Source: Rhodococcus sp. HNM0569
GTDB taxonomy: Bacteria; Actinomycetota; Actinomycetes; Mycobacteriales; Mycobacteriaceae
Length of the DNA stretch: 64,000 nucleotides
Reading direction: 5' to 3'
Assembly (NCBI RefSeq): GCF_012726205.1
Contig: NZ_JAASAE010000008.1
Location: forward strand, 1-64,000
Position numbers and translations under genes: made by a program. The notes under the pieces are model-generated. The model made no database searches. It had not been told where the DNA came from and saw only the letters and a list, made by a program, of their open reading frames with translations. Below, piece after piece: positions 42,581-50,742 of the stretch. The stretch's first letter is position 1; each line of letters starts with the position of its first letter.

Positions 42581-43762
42581 ATGCAGTTCGGAATCTTCTC
42601 CGTCAGCGACGTCACGCGCGACCCGGTGACGGGCTACACACCGAGCGAGGCCGAGCGGATCAAGGACATCGTCACGATCGCGGAGCACGCCGAGGAAGTG
42701 GGCCTCGACGTCTTCGCCATCGGGGAACACCACAACCCGCCGTTCTTCTCGTCGTCGCCGACGACCCTGCTCTCGCACATCGCGGCCAAGACGGAAAAAC
42801 TGATCGTCACGACGTCGACCACCCTCATCACGACGAACGATCCGGTGCGGCTCGCCGAGGAGTACGCGATGCTCCAGCACCTGTCGAACGGCCGCATGGA
42901 CCTCATGCTCGGCCGCGGCAACACCGCACCCGTGTATCCGTGGTTCGGCCAGGACATCCGCAAGGGTCTCGAACTCGCTCTCGAGAACTACAACCTGCTG
43001 CACCGGTTGTGGCGCGAAGACGTCGTCGACTGGGAAGGCAACTTCCGCACGCCGCTGCAGGGCTTCACGTCCATCCCGCGTCCACTCGACGACGTGCCGC
43101 CTTTCGTGTGGCACGGCTCGATCCGCAGCCCCGAGATCGCCGAACAGGCCGCGTACTACGGCAACGGCTTCTTCGCCAACAACATCTTCTGGCCGAAGGA
43201 GCACTTCAAGCGGCTCATCGAGTTCTACCGTCAGCGCTACGAGCACTACGGCCACGGCACCAAGCAGGAAGCGATCATCGGCCTCGGCGGCCAGGTGTAC
43301 ATGGCGAAGAACTCGCAGGACGCCGTGAACGAGTTCCGGCCGTACTTCGACGAGTCCCCCGTCTACGGCGGCGGCCCGTCGCTCGAGGAGTACACGAAGG
43401 CGACGCCGCTGACGGTCGGCAGCCCTCAGGAAGTCATCGACAAGACCCTCACCTTCCGTGAGACATTCGGCGATTACCAGCGTCAGCTGTTCCTCGAAGA
43501 CCACTCCGGCCTGCCGCTGAAGACGGTGCTGAAGCAGCTCGACCTGCTCGGCGAAGAGGTGGTGCCGGTGCTGCGCAAGGAGACCGAGGCGCACAAGGCC
43601 CCCGGCACACCCGACGCGCCGACGCACGAAAGCCTGGTGCGCGCCAAGTACGGCGACGGCGAGGTGCGTCAGCCCCGCCCGAACGCGAACCGCGGCGACA
43701 ACGTCACGGGCTCGTCGCCCTACCAGGACAGCGAATCCGCAGCCCAGTACCCGACGCTCTGA
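42581..43762 (+). CDS. LLM-class flavin-dependent monooxygenase (CE1758 family)
   Basis: A 393-residue luciferase-like monooxygenase using reduced FMN and oxygen. The N-terminal strand MQFGIFSVSD, GEHHNPPFFSSSP near 51 and the long acidic C-terminal tail fit the CE1758 family. GGAGG lies nine bases before the ATG. It is the first gene of an operon with a MarR regulator (one-base stop/start overlap) and an FMN reductase of the CE1759 family, which would supply FMNH2. The substrate is unknown. Confidence 0.85.
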   Translation: MQFGIFSVSDVTRDPVTGYTPSEAERIKDIVTIAEHAEEVGLDVFAIGEHHNPPFFSSSPTTLLSHIAAKTEKLIVTTSTTLITTNDPVRLAEEYAMLQHLSNGRMDLMLGRGNTAPVYPWFGQDIRKGLELALENYNLLHRLWREDVVDWEGNFRTPLQGFTSIPRPLDDVPPFVWHGSIRSPEIAEQAAYYGNGFFANNIFWPKEHFKRLIEFYRQRYEHYGHGTKQEAIIGLGGQVYMAKNSQDAVNEFRPYFDESPVYGGGPSLEEYTKATPLTVGSPQEVIDKTLTFRETFGDYQRQLFLEDHSGLPLKTVLKQLDLLGEEVVPVLRKETEAHKAPGTPDAPTHESLVRAKYGDGEVRQPRPNANRGDNVTGSSPYQDSESAAQYPTL

Positions 43763-44193
43763 TGGCGGGCACCGTCAAGGCCGCGAACGCCGCGTGGGAG
43801 GCGCTCCTGCACGCGCAGGTCGCCCTCACGCGGCGGTTCACGGACGACGACATCTGGGGCGAGTTCTCGATCCGCGAATACGACGTCCTCTACACCGTCG
43901 CGAAACATCCTGACGGCATTCGCCTTTCGAAGCTCAACCGCAGTGTGTTGCTGAGCCAGCCGGCCTTGTCACGGCTCGTCGACCGGCTCACCGAGCGCGG
44001 TCTGCTCGAGCGCAAGCCGGCGCCCGGCGACGGACGCGGCGTCGTCGTGTGCATGACCGACGAGGGTCGCTCCGTGCAGAAGACACTGGGCCGCAGGCAC
44101 GCCCGCGAAGTGGACGACGCGCTCGCGGGCCTGACGGCCGACGAGCTCGAGACGCTGCGGGAGCTGTGCGAACGCATCGCCGCACCGAACTGA
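43762..44193 (+). CDS. MarR family transcriptional regulator
   Basis: A 143-residue winged-helix regulator. RLSKLNRSVLLSQPALSRLVDRL (about residues 55-77) is the recognition region, and the wing is ERKPAPGDGRGVVVCMT. Its ATG shares one base with the monooxygenase stop (TGATG). Its place inside the monooxygenase/reductase operon suggests local control, perhaps by a phenolic or oxidant ligand. Confidence 0.87.
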   Translation: MAGTVKAANAAWEALLHAQVALTRRFTDDDIWGEFSIREYDVLYTVAKHPDGIRLSKLNRSVLLSQPALSRLVDRLTERGLLERKPAPGDGRGVVVCMTDEGRSVQKTLGRRHAREVDDALAGLTADELETLRELCERIAAPN

Positions 44194-44206
44194 ACTGGAG
44201 ACGGAC

Positions 44207-44896
44207 ATGACTACACCCGAGACCGGGCCGATGCGCCTCGTCGTCGTCAACGCGGGTACGAGCGACCCGTCGTCGAGTCGCATGCTCGCCGACAAGATCG
44301 CGGCGAAGACGCGTGACCTCGCCGCCGACGCGGACGAGAAAGTCGACATCCACGTGATCGAACTGCGCTCGCTCGCAGGCGACATCGCGGGCGCGATCGT
44401 GTCTGGTTTCGCCGGCGAGAAGCTGCAGGCGGCGATCGACACGCTTGCCGCCGCGGACGGCGTCGTCGTCAGCACGCCCGTCTACAAGGCGGGCGTGAGC
44501 GGGCTGTTCAAGTCGTTCGTCGACGTGCTCGACAACGACCTGCTGCTCGCGACGCCCATCGCGCTCGCCGCCACGGCAGGCACCGCGCGGCACGCGCTCG
44601 TGCCCGACGAACAACTGCGGCCGCTGTTCGCGTACATGCGGGCGATGCCGGTACCGACGTCCGTGTTCGCGGCGCCCGACGACTGGGGGCACACGTCGCT
44701 GTCGGAGCGCATCGAGCGCGTCGCGGGCGAACTCGTGACGATGATGACGGCGCGCGTGCGCACCCGCATCCTCGACCAGTCCTGGGGCAGCTACCAGCAC
44801 ACCTTCGGCGGCAACGCGACGCGCGCGGAGCAAGGCGTCGACGACATCGCGCTCGACACCGACCTGATGCGGCTCGCGGCCGGCGGCACCCTGTGA
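44207..44896 (+). CDS. FMN reductase, LLM partner (CE1759 family)
   Basis: A 229-residue flavodoxin-like NAD(P)H:FMN reductase. The flavin phosphate loop is NAGTSDPSSSRMLADKI (about 15-31), and VVVSTPVYKAGVSGLFKSFVD is the FMN-contacting segment. It is the third gene of the monooxygenase operon and would deliver reduced FMN. Its TGA lies inside the stop-codon repeat motif, copy 1. Confidence 0.87.
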   Translation: MTTPETGPMRLVVVNAGTSDPSSSRMLADKIAAKTRDLAADADEKVDIHVIELRSLAGDIAGAIVSGFAGEKLQAAIDTLAAADGVVVSTPVYKAGVSGLFKSFVDVLDNDLLLATPIALAATAGTARHALVPDEQLRPLFAYMRAMPVPTSVFAAPDDWGHTSLSERIERVAGELVTMMTARVRTRILDQSWGSYQHTFGGNATRAEQGVDDIALDTDLMRLAAGGTL

Positions 44897-44932
44897 GCAC
44901 TTGACGAGTCTCCGTACGCCTGAATCACTCAC
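44889..44932 (+). repeat. Stop-codon-associated repeat motif, copy 1
   Basis: CCCTGTGAGCACTT, GA, CGAGTC, then CCGTACGCC and further matching bases to ATCACTCAC. It overlaps the FMN reductase stop. It matches copy 2 (45883-45926, opposite strand) over about 44 bases, so the two flank the dehydrogenase gene as inverted repeats. Confidence 0.65.
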
Positions 44933-45069
44933 GAGAGGAATGCCTCCCGCCCATCGGGACGCGGTGTTGAACACGCGCCCGAACGGACGTTGACTCGCGG
45001 GACCGACGACGGAAGGCCCTCGATGACACGGATCGACTTTCCCCACCCGGCTCGCGGGAGAGGAAGCGT

Positions 45070-45870
45070 GTGAGGTTCTCCGGCAAGGTCGTGTTCGTCA
45101 CCGGTGCGGCCCAGAGTCAAGGACGCTGCCACGCGGTACGTTTCGCAGAGGAAGGCGCCGACGTGATCGCGGTCGACATCTGCGAGCAGATCGACTTCGT
45201 GCCGTACCCGATGGGCGACGGCGACGGGCTCGCCGAGACGGTGCGGCAGGTCGACGCCGTCGGCGGCCGGATCCACGCGGCCCGCTGCGACGTCCGCGAC
45301 CGCGACGCCCTGCGCGCCGTCGTCGACGAGGGCGTCGCACGGTTCGGGCGGCTCGACATCGTGAGCGCCAACGCGTCGATCTGCTCGGTGCAACCGCTCG
45401 AGGAGGTCACACCCGAGATCTGGGACACGACACTCGACGTCAACCTGACCGGCGTGTGGAACACGTGCGCCGTCGCCATCCCGCACCTCGTCTCGGCCGG
45501 CGGCGGCAGCATCGTGATCACCGGCTCGACGGGCAGCGTCGTCGGCCTGCCGTTCTACCTGCCGTATGTCGCCGCGAAACACGCCCTCGTCGGGGTGTGC
45601 CGCTCGCTCGCACTCGAACTGTCCGACCGGAACGTGCGCGTGAACCTCGTTCTCCCGACCGGGGTGGATACGCCGCAAGGACATTCGACGGTGCTGCCGT
45701 CGCTGCTCGACCGACGGCCCGACCTCGGCGCCGTGTTCACGAACAGCCTGCCCGTCTCCCGGATCGAGAGCATCGACGTCACCCACGCGCTGATGTTCCT
45801 CGCGTCCGACGAAGCCCGCTACGTGACCGGAACCGCGTTCCCGGTCGACGCGGGCGCCACGATCCGCTGA
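45070..45870 (+). CDS. Mycofactocin-coupled SDR family oxidoreductase
   Basis: A 266-residue short-chain dehydrogenase. TGAAQSQGRCHAVRFAEEGAD (residues 11-31) and the following VDIC are the form seen in mycofactocin-dependent enzymes; here SQ-C replaces the usual RGQG-S, a mild deviation. The catalytic pair is in PYVAAKHALVG. GAGAGGAAG precedes the GTG start. The gene stands alone between inverted copies of the stop-codon motif. The substrate is unknown, probably an alcohol. Confidence 0.83.
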   Translation: MRFSGKVVFVTGAAQSQGRCHAVRFAEEGADVIAVDICEQIDFVPYPMGDGDGLAETVRQVDAVGGRIHAARCDVRDRDALRAVVDEGVARFGRLDIVSANASICSVQPLEEVTPEIWDTTLDVNLTGVWNTCAVAIPHLVSAGGGSIVITGSTGSVVGLPFYLPYVAAKHALVGVCRSLALELSDRNVRVNLVLPTGVDTPQGHSTVLPSLLDRRPDLGAVFTNSLPVSRIESIDVTHALMFLASDEARYVTGTAFPVDAGATIR

Positions 45871-45882
45871 CCGCGCCACCCT

Positions 45883-45926
45883 GTGCGTGAAAAAGGCGTA
45901 CAGGGACTCGTTAAGTGCTCACAGGG
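45883..45926 (-). repeat. Stop-codon-associated repeat motif, copy 2
   Basis: On the minus strand: CCCTGTGAGCACTT, AA, CGAGTC, then CCTGTACGCC and TTTTTCACGCAC. It includes the TGA of the acyl-CoA dehydrogenase gene. It lies in the 48-base convergent gap after the dehydrogenase at 45070. Confidence 0.65.
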
Positions 45927-47052
45927 CGCGGCTGATGACCAAACGCTGAATCTGGTTGGTGCCCTCGAAGATCTGGGTGATCTTGGCTTCGCGCATGAAC
46001 CTCTCGACACGGAAGTCGGTGGTGTACCCGTAGCCGCCGAACACCTGCACCGCGTCGGTCGTGACCTTCATCGCGGCGTCGGTCGCGACGAGCTTCGCGA
46101 CCGACGCGTGACGCGAGTACGGCAGGCCCGCGTCGCGTCGGCGGGCGGCGTCGAGGTAGGTGGCGCGGGCCGAGTCGACGGCCGCCGCCATGTCGGCCAG
46201 CAGGAAGCCGAGGCCCTGGTGATCGGCGATCTTCTTGCCGAAGGTCTCGCGCTCGTGTGCGTACCGGACGGCCTCGTCGAGCGCGGCCTGCGCGATGCCC
46301 GTCGCGACCGCGGCGATACCGAGACGACCGGAATCGAGTGCACTGAAAGCGATCTGGAGACCCTGCCCTTCTTCGCCGACGCGCCGTTCGACAGGCACAC
46401 GCGCGCCGTCGTAGAACGCCGACGTGGTGGGCACGCCGCGTAGACCCATCTTCTCCTCGGGCTTGCCGAACTCGAGTCCCTCGGTGTCCTTCGGCACGAG
46501 GAAGCACGAAATGCCCTTGGAGCCTTCGCCGGTACGCGCGAACAGGTTGTAGAAGTCCGCGACGCCACCGTGGGTGATCCACGCCTTCGTCCCGTCGATC
46601 ACGTAATCGTCGCCGTCACGGCGGGCACGGCATGCGAGCGCGGCCGCGTCGGACCCGGCCTGCGGCTCGGACAGGCTGTACGCGCCGATGGTGGCGCCGC
46701 CGAGCATGTCGGGCAACCACCGCTGCTTCTGCTCCTCGGTGCCGAATGTCATGAGCGGGTGGCACGAGAGGCTGTGCACGCTGACCGCGACGCCCACCGC
46801 GGCCCATCGCGCGGCGATCTCCTCGAGCACCTGCAGGTACACCTCGTAGGGCTGACCGCCGCCGCCCCACTCCTCGGGGTACGGCAGGCTCAGCAGGCCG
46901 GCGTCGCCGAGCGTCGCGAACACGCCGTCCGGGTAGGTCTCGGTCTTCTCGCACTCGTCGACGATCGGTGCGAGCACCTTGTCGGCGATGTCGCGCGTGA
47001 GCTCGATCAGCTCGCGCGCCTCGGGAGTGGGCAACAGACGGTCGACGGGCAC
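45919..47052 (-). CDS. Acyl-CoA dehydrogenase
   Basis: A 377-residue flavoprotein. AYSLSEPQAGSDAAAL (about 123-138) is the FAD motif, and IFEGTNQIQRLVISRAL at the C-terminus has the catalytic glutamate of the short/medium-chain group. The GTG start at 47052 follows AGAGG at six bases and gives the normal N-terminus PVDRLLPTPEARELIEL. It is divergent from a TetR gene with a perfect inverted repeat in between, so acyl-CoA-responsive repression is likely. Confidence 0.87.
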   Translation of the reverse strand: MPVDRLLPTPEARELIELTRDIADKVLAPIVDECEKTETYPDGVFATLGDAGLLSLPYPEEWGGGGQPYEVYLQVLEEIAARWAAVGVAVSVHSLSCHPLMTFGTEEQKQRWLPDMLGGATIGAYSLSEPQAGSDAAALACRARRDGDDYVIDGTKAWITHGGVADFYNLFARTGEGSKGISCFLVPKDTEGLEFGKPEEKMGLRGVPTTSAFYDGARVPVERRVGEEGQGLQIAFSALDSGRLGIAAVATGIAQAALDEAVRYAHERETFGKKIADHQGLGFLLADMAAAVDSARATYLDAARRRDAGLPYSRHASVAKLVATDAAMKVTTDAVQVFGGYGYTTDFRVERFMREAKITQIFEGTNQIQRLVISRAL

Positions 47053-47103
47053 CAGGGACCTCTTCTCGCACGGACCGGCTCGCACCGCACGAGCCGTACG
47101 TCC

Positions 47104-47135
47104 GACAGTACTATCGACCAGCCTGCAGTACTGTC
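47104..47135. promoter_or_regulatory. Operator, inverted repeat GACAGTACT-N14-AGTACTGTC
   Basis: Perfect 9-bp arms. Each arm contains the self-complementary AGTACT, with 20 bases between the two copies, about two helical turns. It lies between the divergent acyl-CoA dehydrogenase and TetR genes, seven bases from the TetR start. Confidence 0.7.
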
Positions 47136-47141
47136 AAGCGT

Positions 47142-47732
47142 ATGGCGACTCCCGAGAGCACCCGCGGCGCATTCGCGACGTCGCGTCGTACCGAGTTGTT
47201 CGACGCCCTCGTGGCGCTGCTGCTCGCCGAGGGGTTCGCGCACCTCACGCTCGACGGCATCGCGTCGCGGCTGCGCTGCTCGAAGTCGACTCTCTACACG
47301 CTCGCGGGGAGCAAGGAACAGCTGGTCCGCGCCGCGACCGTGCACTTCTTCCGGCGTGCCACCGACGACGTCGAGGCGGCGGTGGCACGCGAGGACGACC
47401 CCCGTGCCCGTATCACCGCGTACCTGACCGCGGTGGGCGTCGCGCTCACTCCCGCGTCGGAACAGTTCATGACCGACCTCGCGGGGTTCGCGCCCGCACG
47501 CGAGGTCTACGAGCAGAACACGCGGTTGGCCGCACTGCGCGTCGAGGCACTGATCGACGACGGCGTGCGCGCGGGCGAGTTCCGCGACGTCGACGCGTCG
47601 TTCGCGGCCGACCTGACGGCCACGATGATGGCGCGTATCCAGACCCGCGGCGTACGCGCCTCGACAGGGCTCGCGGACGCCGACGCGTACCGCGAACTGG
47701 CCGGCATCCTCACACGCGGCATCTTCGCGTAG
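47142..47732 (+). CDS. TetR family transcriptional regulator
   Basis: A 196-residue TetR repressor. The helix-turn-helix is at about residues 31-56 (HLTLDGIASRLRCSKSTLYTLAGSKEQ). It is divergent from the acyl-CoA dehydrogenase at 45919, with the AGTACT inverted repeat directly before its ATG, which implies autoregulation and control of that gene. It converges with mihF across a strong terminator. Confidence 0.86.
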   Translation: MATPESTRGAFATSRRTELFDALVALLLAEGFAHLTLDGIASRLRCSKSTLYTLAGSKEQLVRAATVHFFRRATDDVEAAVAREDDPRARITAYLTAVGVALTPASEQFMTDLAGFAPAREVYEQNTRLAALRVEALIDDGVRAGEFRDVDASFAADLTATMMARIQTRGVRASTGLADADAYRELAGILTRGIFA

Positions 47733-47797
47733 CAGCTGCGCAGGGATCAGAACAAGATCGCCGTCACACCAAGATCTTTCGCGTCACCCTGCACACA

Positions 47798-47847
47798 CGA
47801 CACCGCCGGTGCCGCGGACCCGAAGGCCCGCCACACCGGCGGTGTCG
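47798..47847. terminator. Bidirectional terminator between tetR and mihF
   Basis: CGACACCGCCGGTG and CACCGGCGGTGTCG are exact 14-bp inverted repeats with a 22-base loop, six bases from the mihF stop. It serves both convergent genes. Confidence 0.75.
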
Positions 47848-47853
47848 AAAGAC

Positions 47854-48165
47854 TCAGGACAGGCGAGCCAGCAGATCCGTGCGCTGACGCGGGCCCAGAC
47901 CCGACAGGCGGCGGGTCTCGGCGATGCCCAGATCCTCGATGATCGTGCGCGCCTTGATCTTGCCCACCTTGGGCAGCGACTCGAGCACGTAGAGCACCTT
48001 CGTCTTGCCGATCAGCTCGTCCTTGTCGGCACGCTCGAGCACGTCGGCGAGCGACTGGTTGCCCGCCTTGAGTTCGTCGCGAAGCTCCGCGCGAGTACGC
48101 CGGGCGATGGCTGCTTTCTCGAGCGCGGCAGCGCGCTGTTCCGGGGTCAAAGTCGGCAGTGCCAT
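47854..48165 (-). CDS. mihF: Integration host factor, actinobacterial type (mIHF)
   Basis: A 103-residue nucleoid protein. The sequence from MALPTLTPEQRAAALEKA through RTRAELRDELK to GKTKVLYVLESLPKVGKIKA and TIIEDLGIAETRRLSGLG is the highly conserved mIHF. It has a long N-terminal helix and a helix-two-turn-helix DNA-binding core. It compacts DNA and is usually essential in mycobacteria. In many mycobacterial genomes gmk follows mihF; here it does not. Confidence 0.92.
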   Translation of the reverse strand: MALPTLTPEQRAAALEKAAIARRTRAELRDELKAGNQSLADVLERADKDELIGKTKVLYVLESLPKVGKIKARTIIEDLGIAETRRLSGLGPRQRTDLLARLS

Positions 48166-48397
48166 TACAAAGCTCCTCGTGTGACGGGTTCGGTCTTCTC
48201 TGGGAACGTAGACCACATCGGTCGATCGCGGGGAAACCGGCATCGGAGTGTCGCGAAACGGCGGCAACGAGCACTTTCGTAGCGAATTCGGACGCCCACG
48301 AGAGGTACATGCCGCCGAGCCGGGTGCCCTGCCCGATCTTTCTACCCTGTTCGCGCGCAGAGGTACAGCCGGGACGCCGCCGCCGCGTGCCGCGCGA

Positions 48398-49288
48398 TCA
48401 CCTCGCTGCCGACCCGGCCCGCGCGAGCACGTAGTCGCGGAAACGTTGCACTGCGGGCGGGTAGGGACGCCCGGCCGTCGTGAGCATGCCGATCGACCGT
48501 CGTGCCCGCACCCCGCCGATGCGGACGAGAACCGTATCCCGCGAGGACTGTTCGCCGTGCGCGGCAGGCACGATACTGATGCCCTGCCCGGCCGCGACGA
48601 GCGCCCGAAGAGTGGGCAGTTCCGAACACGTAGTCGTCCAGTGCGGCGCGAAACCCGCATCCGCACAAAGCCGGTCGGCGATCTGGCGTAGTCCGTACTC
48701 GGGGCTGAGGCCCACGAACCGCTCGGCCGCGACGTCGGTGAGCGCGATCTCGCTCCTTCGTGCGAGCGAGTGCGACGACGGCAACAGCACGAACAGCTCT
48801 TCTTCCGCGAGCTCGGCCCACACGACATCGTTGCCCGCGGGTTGCGGGCTGACGAACGCGATGTCGACACGGTCGTGCCGAAGGTCGTCGACGACGCGGT
48901 CGGCCGCGTCGCTGTGCAGTTCGAAGTCGACGCCGGGTGCCAGCTCCTTGTAGCCCGCGACGAGCTCGGGGACGAGCCATGTGCCGTAGGACTGGGTGAA
49001 GCCGAGCACCACCGTCCCCGTCGAGGGGTCGACGAGCGAGGCGATGCGTTCGCTCGCACTGTCGAGCTCACCCACCGCACGCACCGCGTGCGCACGGAAC
49101 ACCTCGCCGTACTTGTTCAGGCGTACCCGGCCGTGCACGCGATCGAACAACGCGACGCCGAGCTCGCGCTCGAGCCGGCCGATCGCCCGGGAGAGCGTCG
49201 GCTGCCCCACCGACACCACCGCGGCCGCGTCGGTGACGTGCTCGTACTCCGCGAGCACCAGGAACCATCGCAGATCGCGCACCTCCAT
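48398..49288 (-). CDS. LysR family transcriptional regulator
   Basis: A 296-residue LysR protein. The winged helix is at residues 1-60 (DAAAVVSVGQPTLSRAIGRLERELG), followed by a ligand-binding domain from VVLGFTQSYGTWLVPEL. The ATG at 49288 gives the standard N-terminus MEVRDLRWFLVLAEYEHVTD. It is divergent from an MFS exporter, the YybE/YnfL-YnfM type arrangement. Two TTATGC-N8-GCATGAA sites lie between them, one 10 bp from its own start. Confidence 0.88.
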   Translation of the reverse strand: MEVRDLRWFLVLAEYEHVTDAAAVVSVGQPTLSRAIGRLERELGVALFDRVHGRVRLNKYGEVFRAHAVRAVGELDSASERIASLVDPSTGTVVLGFTQSYGTWLVPELVAGYKELAPGVDFELHSDAADRVVDDLRHDRVDIAFVSPQPAGNDVVWAELAEEELFVLLPSSHSLARRSEIALTDVAAERFVGLSPEYGLRQIADRLCADAGFAPHWTTTCSELPTLRALVAAGQGISIVPAAHGEQSSRDTVLVRIGGVRARRSIGMLTTAGRPYPPAVQRFRDYVLARAGSAAR

Positions 49289-49298
49289 GCGCCCGAGC

Positions 49299-49318
49299 TT
49301 ATGCGCCGGACGCATGAA
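49299..49318 (+). promoter_or_regulatory. LysR binding site 1, TTATGC-N8-GCATGAA type
   Basis: TTATGCGCCGGACGCATGAA, a 20-base dyad, 10 bases upstream of the LysR start codon. The same pattern in the opposite direction is at 49389. The T-N11-A rule for LysR sites is met by the dyad. Confidence 0.7.
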
Positions 49319-49388
49319 TCGGACGAAACCGTGGCGCCCGTGGGTGCAGAAGCTCACAGAACAAGACCGCCGCAGCACAGACGACCTG

Positions 49389-49408
49389 CATTCATGCACG
49401 TGAGGCAT
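49389..49408 (-). promoter_or_regulatory. LysR binding site 2, TTATGC-N8-GCATGAA type
   Basis: On the minus strand TTATGCCTCACGTGCATGAA, sharing both ends with site 1 over 13 positions. It lies 58 bases upstream of the MFS gene, where it could activate or repress the exporter. Centre-to-centre distance to site 1 is 90 bp. Confidence 0.7.
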
Positions 49409-49466
49409 AACCTCATCCCGCGACGTCATTGGTTGCCCCGGATCGCGCAACCTTACGGTCGTCCGC

Positions 49467-50672
49467 ATGGATGCAGCCGCGACGCGTACGGGCGTCGCCG
49501 AATGGACCGGACACCCGCGTGGGTCGCGCGAGTACCGCCGCATCCTCGTCGCGCTGCTGTGCGCCGGGATTGCGACATTTGCCCAGTTGTACTCGGTACA
49601 GGGGATTCTGCCGCTCATCTCGAGCGGTCTCGGCGTGAGCCCGTCGCAGTCGAGCCTCGCGGTGTCGGCGGCGACGGTCGGCATCGCGGTCGCCGTCATC
49701 CCGTGGTCGGTGGCCGCCGACCGGATCGGCCGGGTGCGCGCGATGACGGCCTCGATCGTCGCTGCCACCGTGCTCGGCCTCGTCGTTCCGCTCAGTACGT
49801 CGCTGCCGATGCTCGTCGGGATCCGCTTCGCCGAAGGTCTCGCGCTCGGGGGCCTACCGGCGATCGCGATGGCCTACCTGAGCGAGGAAGTGCACGCGCG
49901 GCACGCCGCCCTCGCTGCCGGTACGTACGTGTCCGGCACGACGCTCGGCGGGCTGCTCGGCCGCATCGTCGCGGGACCCGTTGCCGAACACAGCAACTGG
50001 CGGATCGGGTCGCTCACTGTCTCGCTGGTCGCACTCGCCGCCGCCGTCGTGTTCGTCTCGCTCGTCCCGGCGCCGCGCGCGGTACGCCCCGGCAAACCGA
50101 TGACGTCACTGCGAGAGAGGCTGCGCCACAACCTGTCCGATCCGGCGATGCTGGCGCTCTTCGCGCAGGGTTTCCTGCTGATGGGCGGATTCGTCGCCGT
50201 CTACAACTATCTCGGCTTCCGACTCGAAGGCGCGCCGTTCGGGCTGCCACAGTCGGTGATCAGCCTGATCTTCCTCGCGTACCTCGCGGGCACCGTGTCG
50301 TCGCGCCTCGCGGGGCACGCCGCGACGCGCGTCGGACGCGGTCGCGTGCTGGCCGCGTCGACCGCCGTGATGATCGCCGGACTCCTCGTGACGATGATCC
50401 CGTCACTGATCGCGGCGCTGGCCGGCCTCGTCGTCCTCACCTTCGGATTCTTCGGTGCCCACTCGATCGCGTCGGGCTGGACCGGGGCGCGTGCGACGGT
50501 CGGCCGCGCGCAGGCGACGTCGCTCTACAACCTCTTCTACTATGCGGGGTCGAGCGTGATCGGCTGGCTCGGCGGTCTCGTGTTCCAGTCCTTCGGGTGG
50601 AATGCGCTCGCGTGGTTCGTGATCGCGCTCGCCGTCGTCGCCGCGTGTACCGCGCGGGCGGTGCGCTCGTAG
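49467..50672 (+). CDS. MFS transporter (YnfM-like)
   Basis: A 401-residue major facilitator with 12 helices. The loop 2-3 signature reads WSVAADRIGRVRAMTAS (about residues 85-101), and YSVQGILPLISSGLGVSPSQSSLAVS in helices 1-2 is typical of the YnfM subgroup, thought to export small molecules. Control by the divergent LysR protein is indicated by the two operators. It is followed by a small hairpin and a convergent amidohydrolase gene. Confidence 0.86.
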   Translation: MDAAATRTGVAEWTGHPRGSREYRRILVALLCAGIATFAQLYSVQGILPLISSGLGVSPSQSSLAVSAATVGIAVAVIPWSVAADRIGRVRAMTASIVAATVLGLVVPLSTSLPMLVGIRFAEGLALGGLPAIAMAYLSEEVHARHAALAAGTYVSGTTLGGLLGRIVAGPVAEHSNWRIGSLTVSLVALAAAVVFVSLVPAPRAVRPGKPMTSLRERLRHNLSDPAMLALFAQGFLLMGGFVAVYNYLGFRLEGAPFGLPQSVISLIFLAYLAGTVSSRLAGHAATRVGRGRVLAASTAVMIAGLLVTMIPSLIAALAGLVVLTFGFFGAHSIASGWTGARATVGRAQATSLYNLFYYAGSSVIGWLGGLVFQSFGWNALAWFVIALAVVAACTARAVRS

Positions 50673-50681
50673 CCGTCGAAT

Positions 50682-50704
50682 GGGCGATTTCGCGACCATC
50701 GCCC
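50682..50704. terminator. Hairpin GGGCGAT-N9-ATCGCCC between convergent genes
   Basis: Perfect 7-bp arms ten bases after the MFS stop and 38 bases before the amidohydrolase stop on the other strand. It is a likely shared terminator. Confidence 0.55.
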
Positions 50705-50742
50705 GAGTGGTTTTCCCGAAAACAGCCCGCTCGGCGACGGTT

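Noticed and set aside
44889-45926. Transposon-like unit formed by inverted motif copies around the dehydrogenase gene
   Set aside because: There is no transposase and no target-site duplication, and the third copy is unpaired; a stop-codon-linked motif explains all three better.
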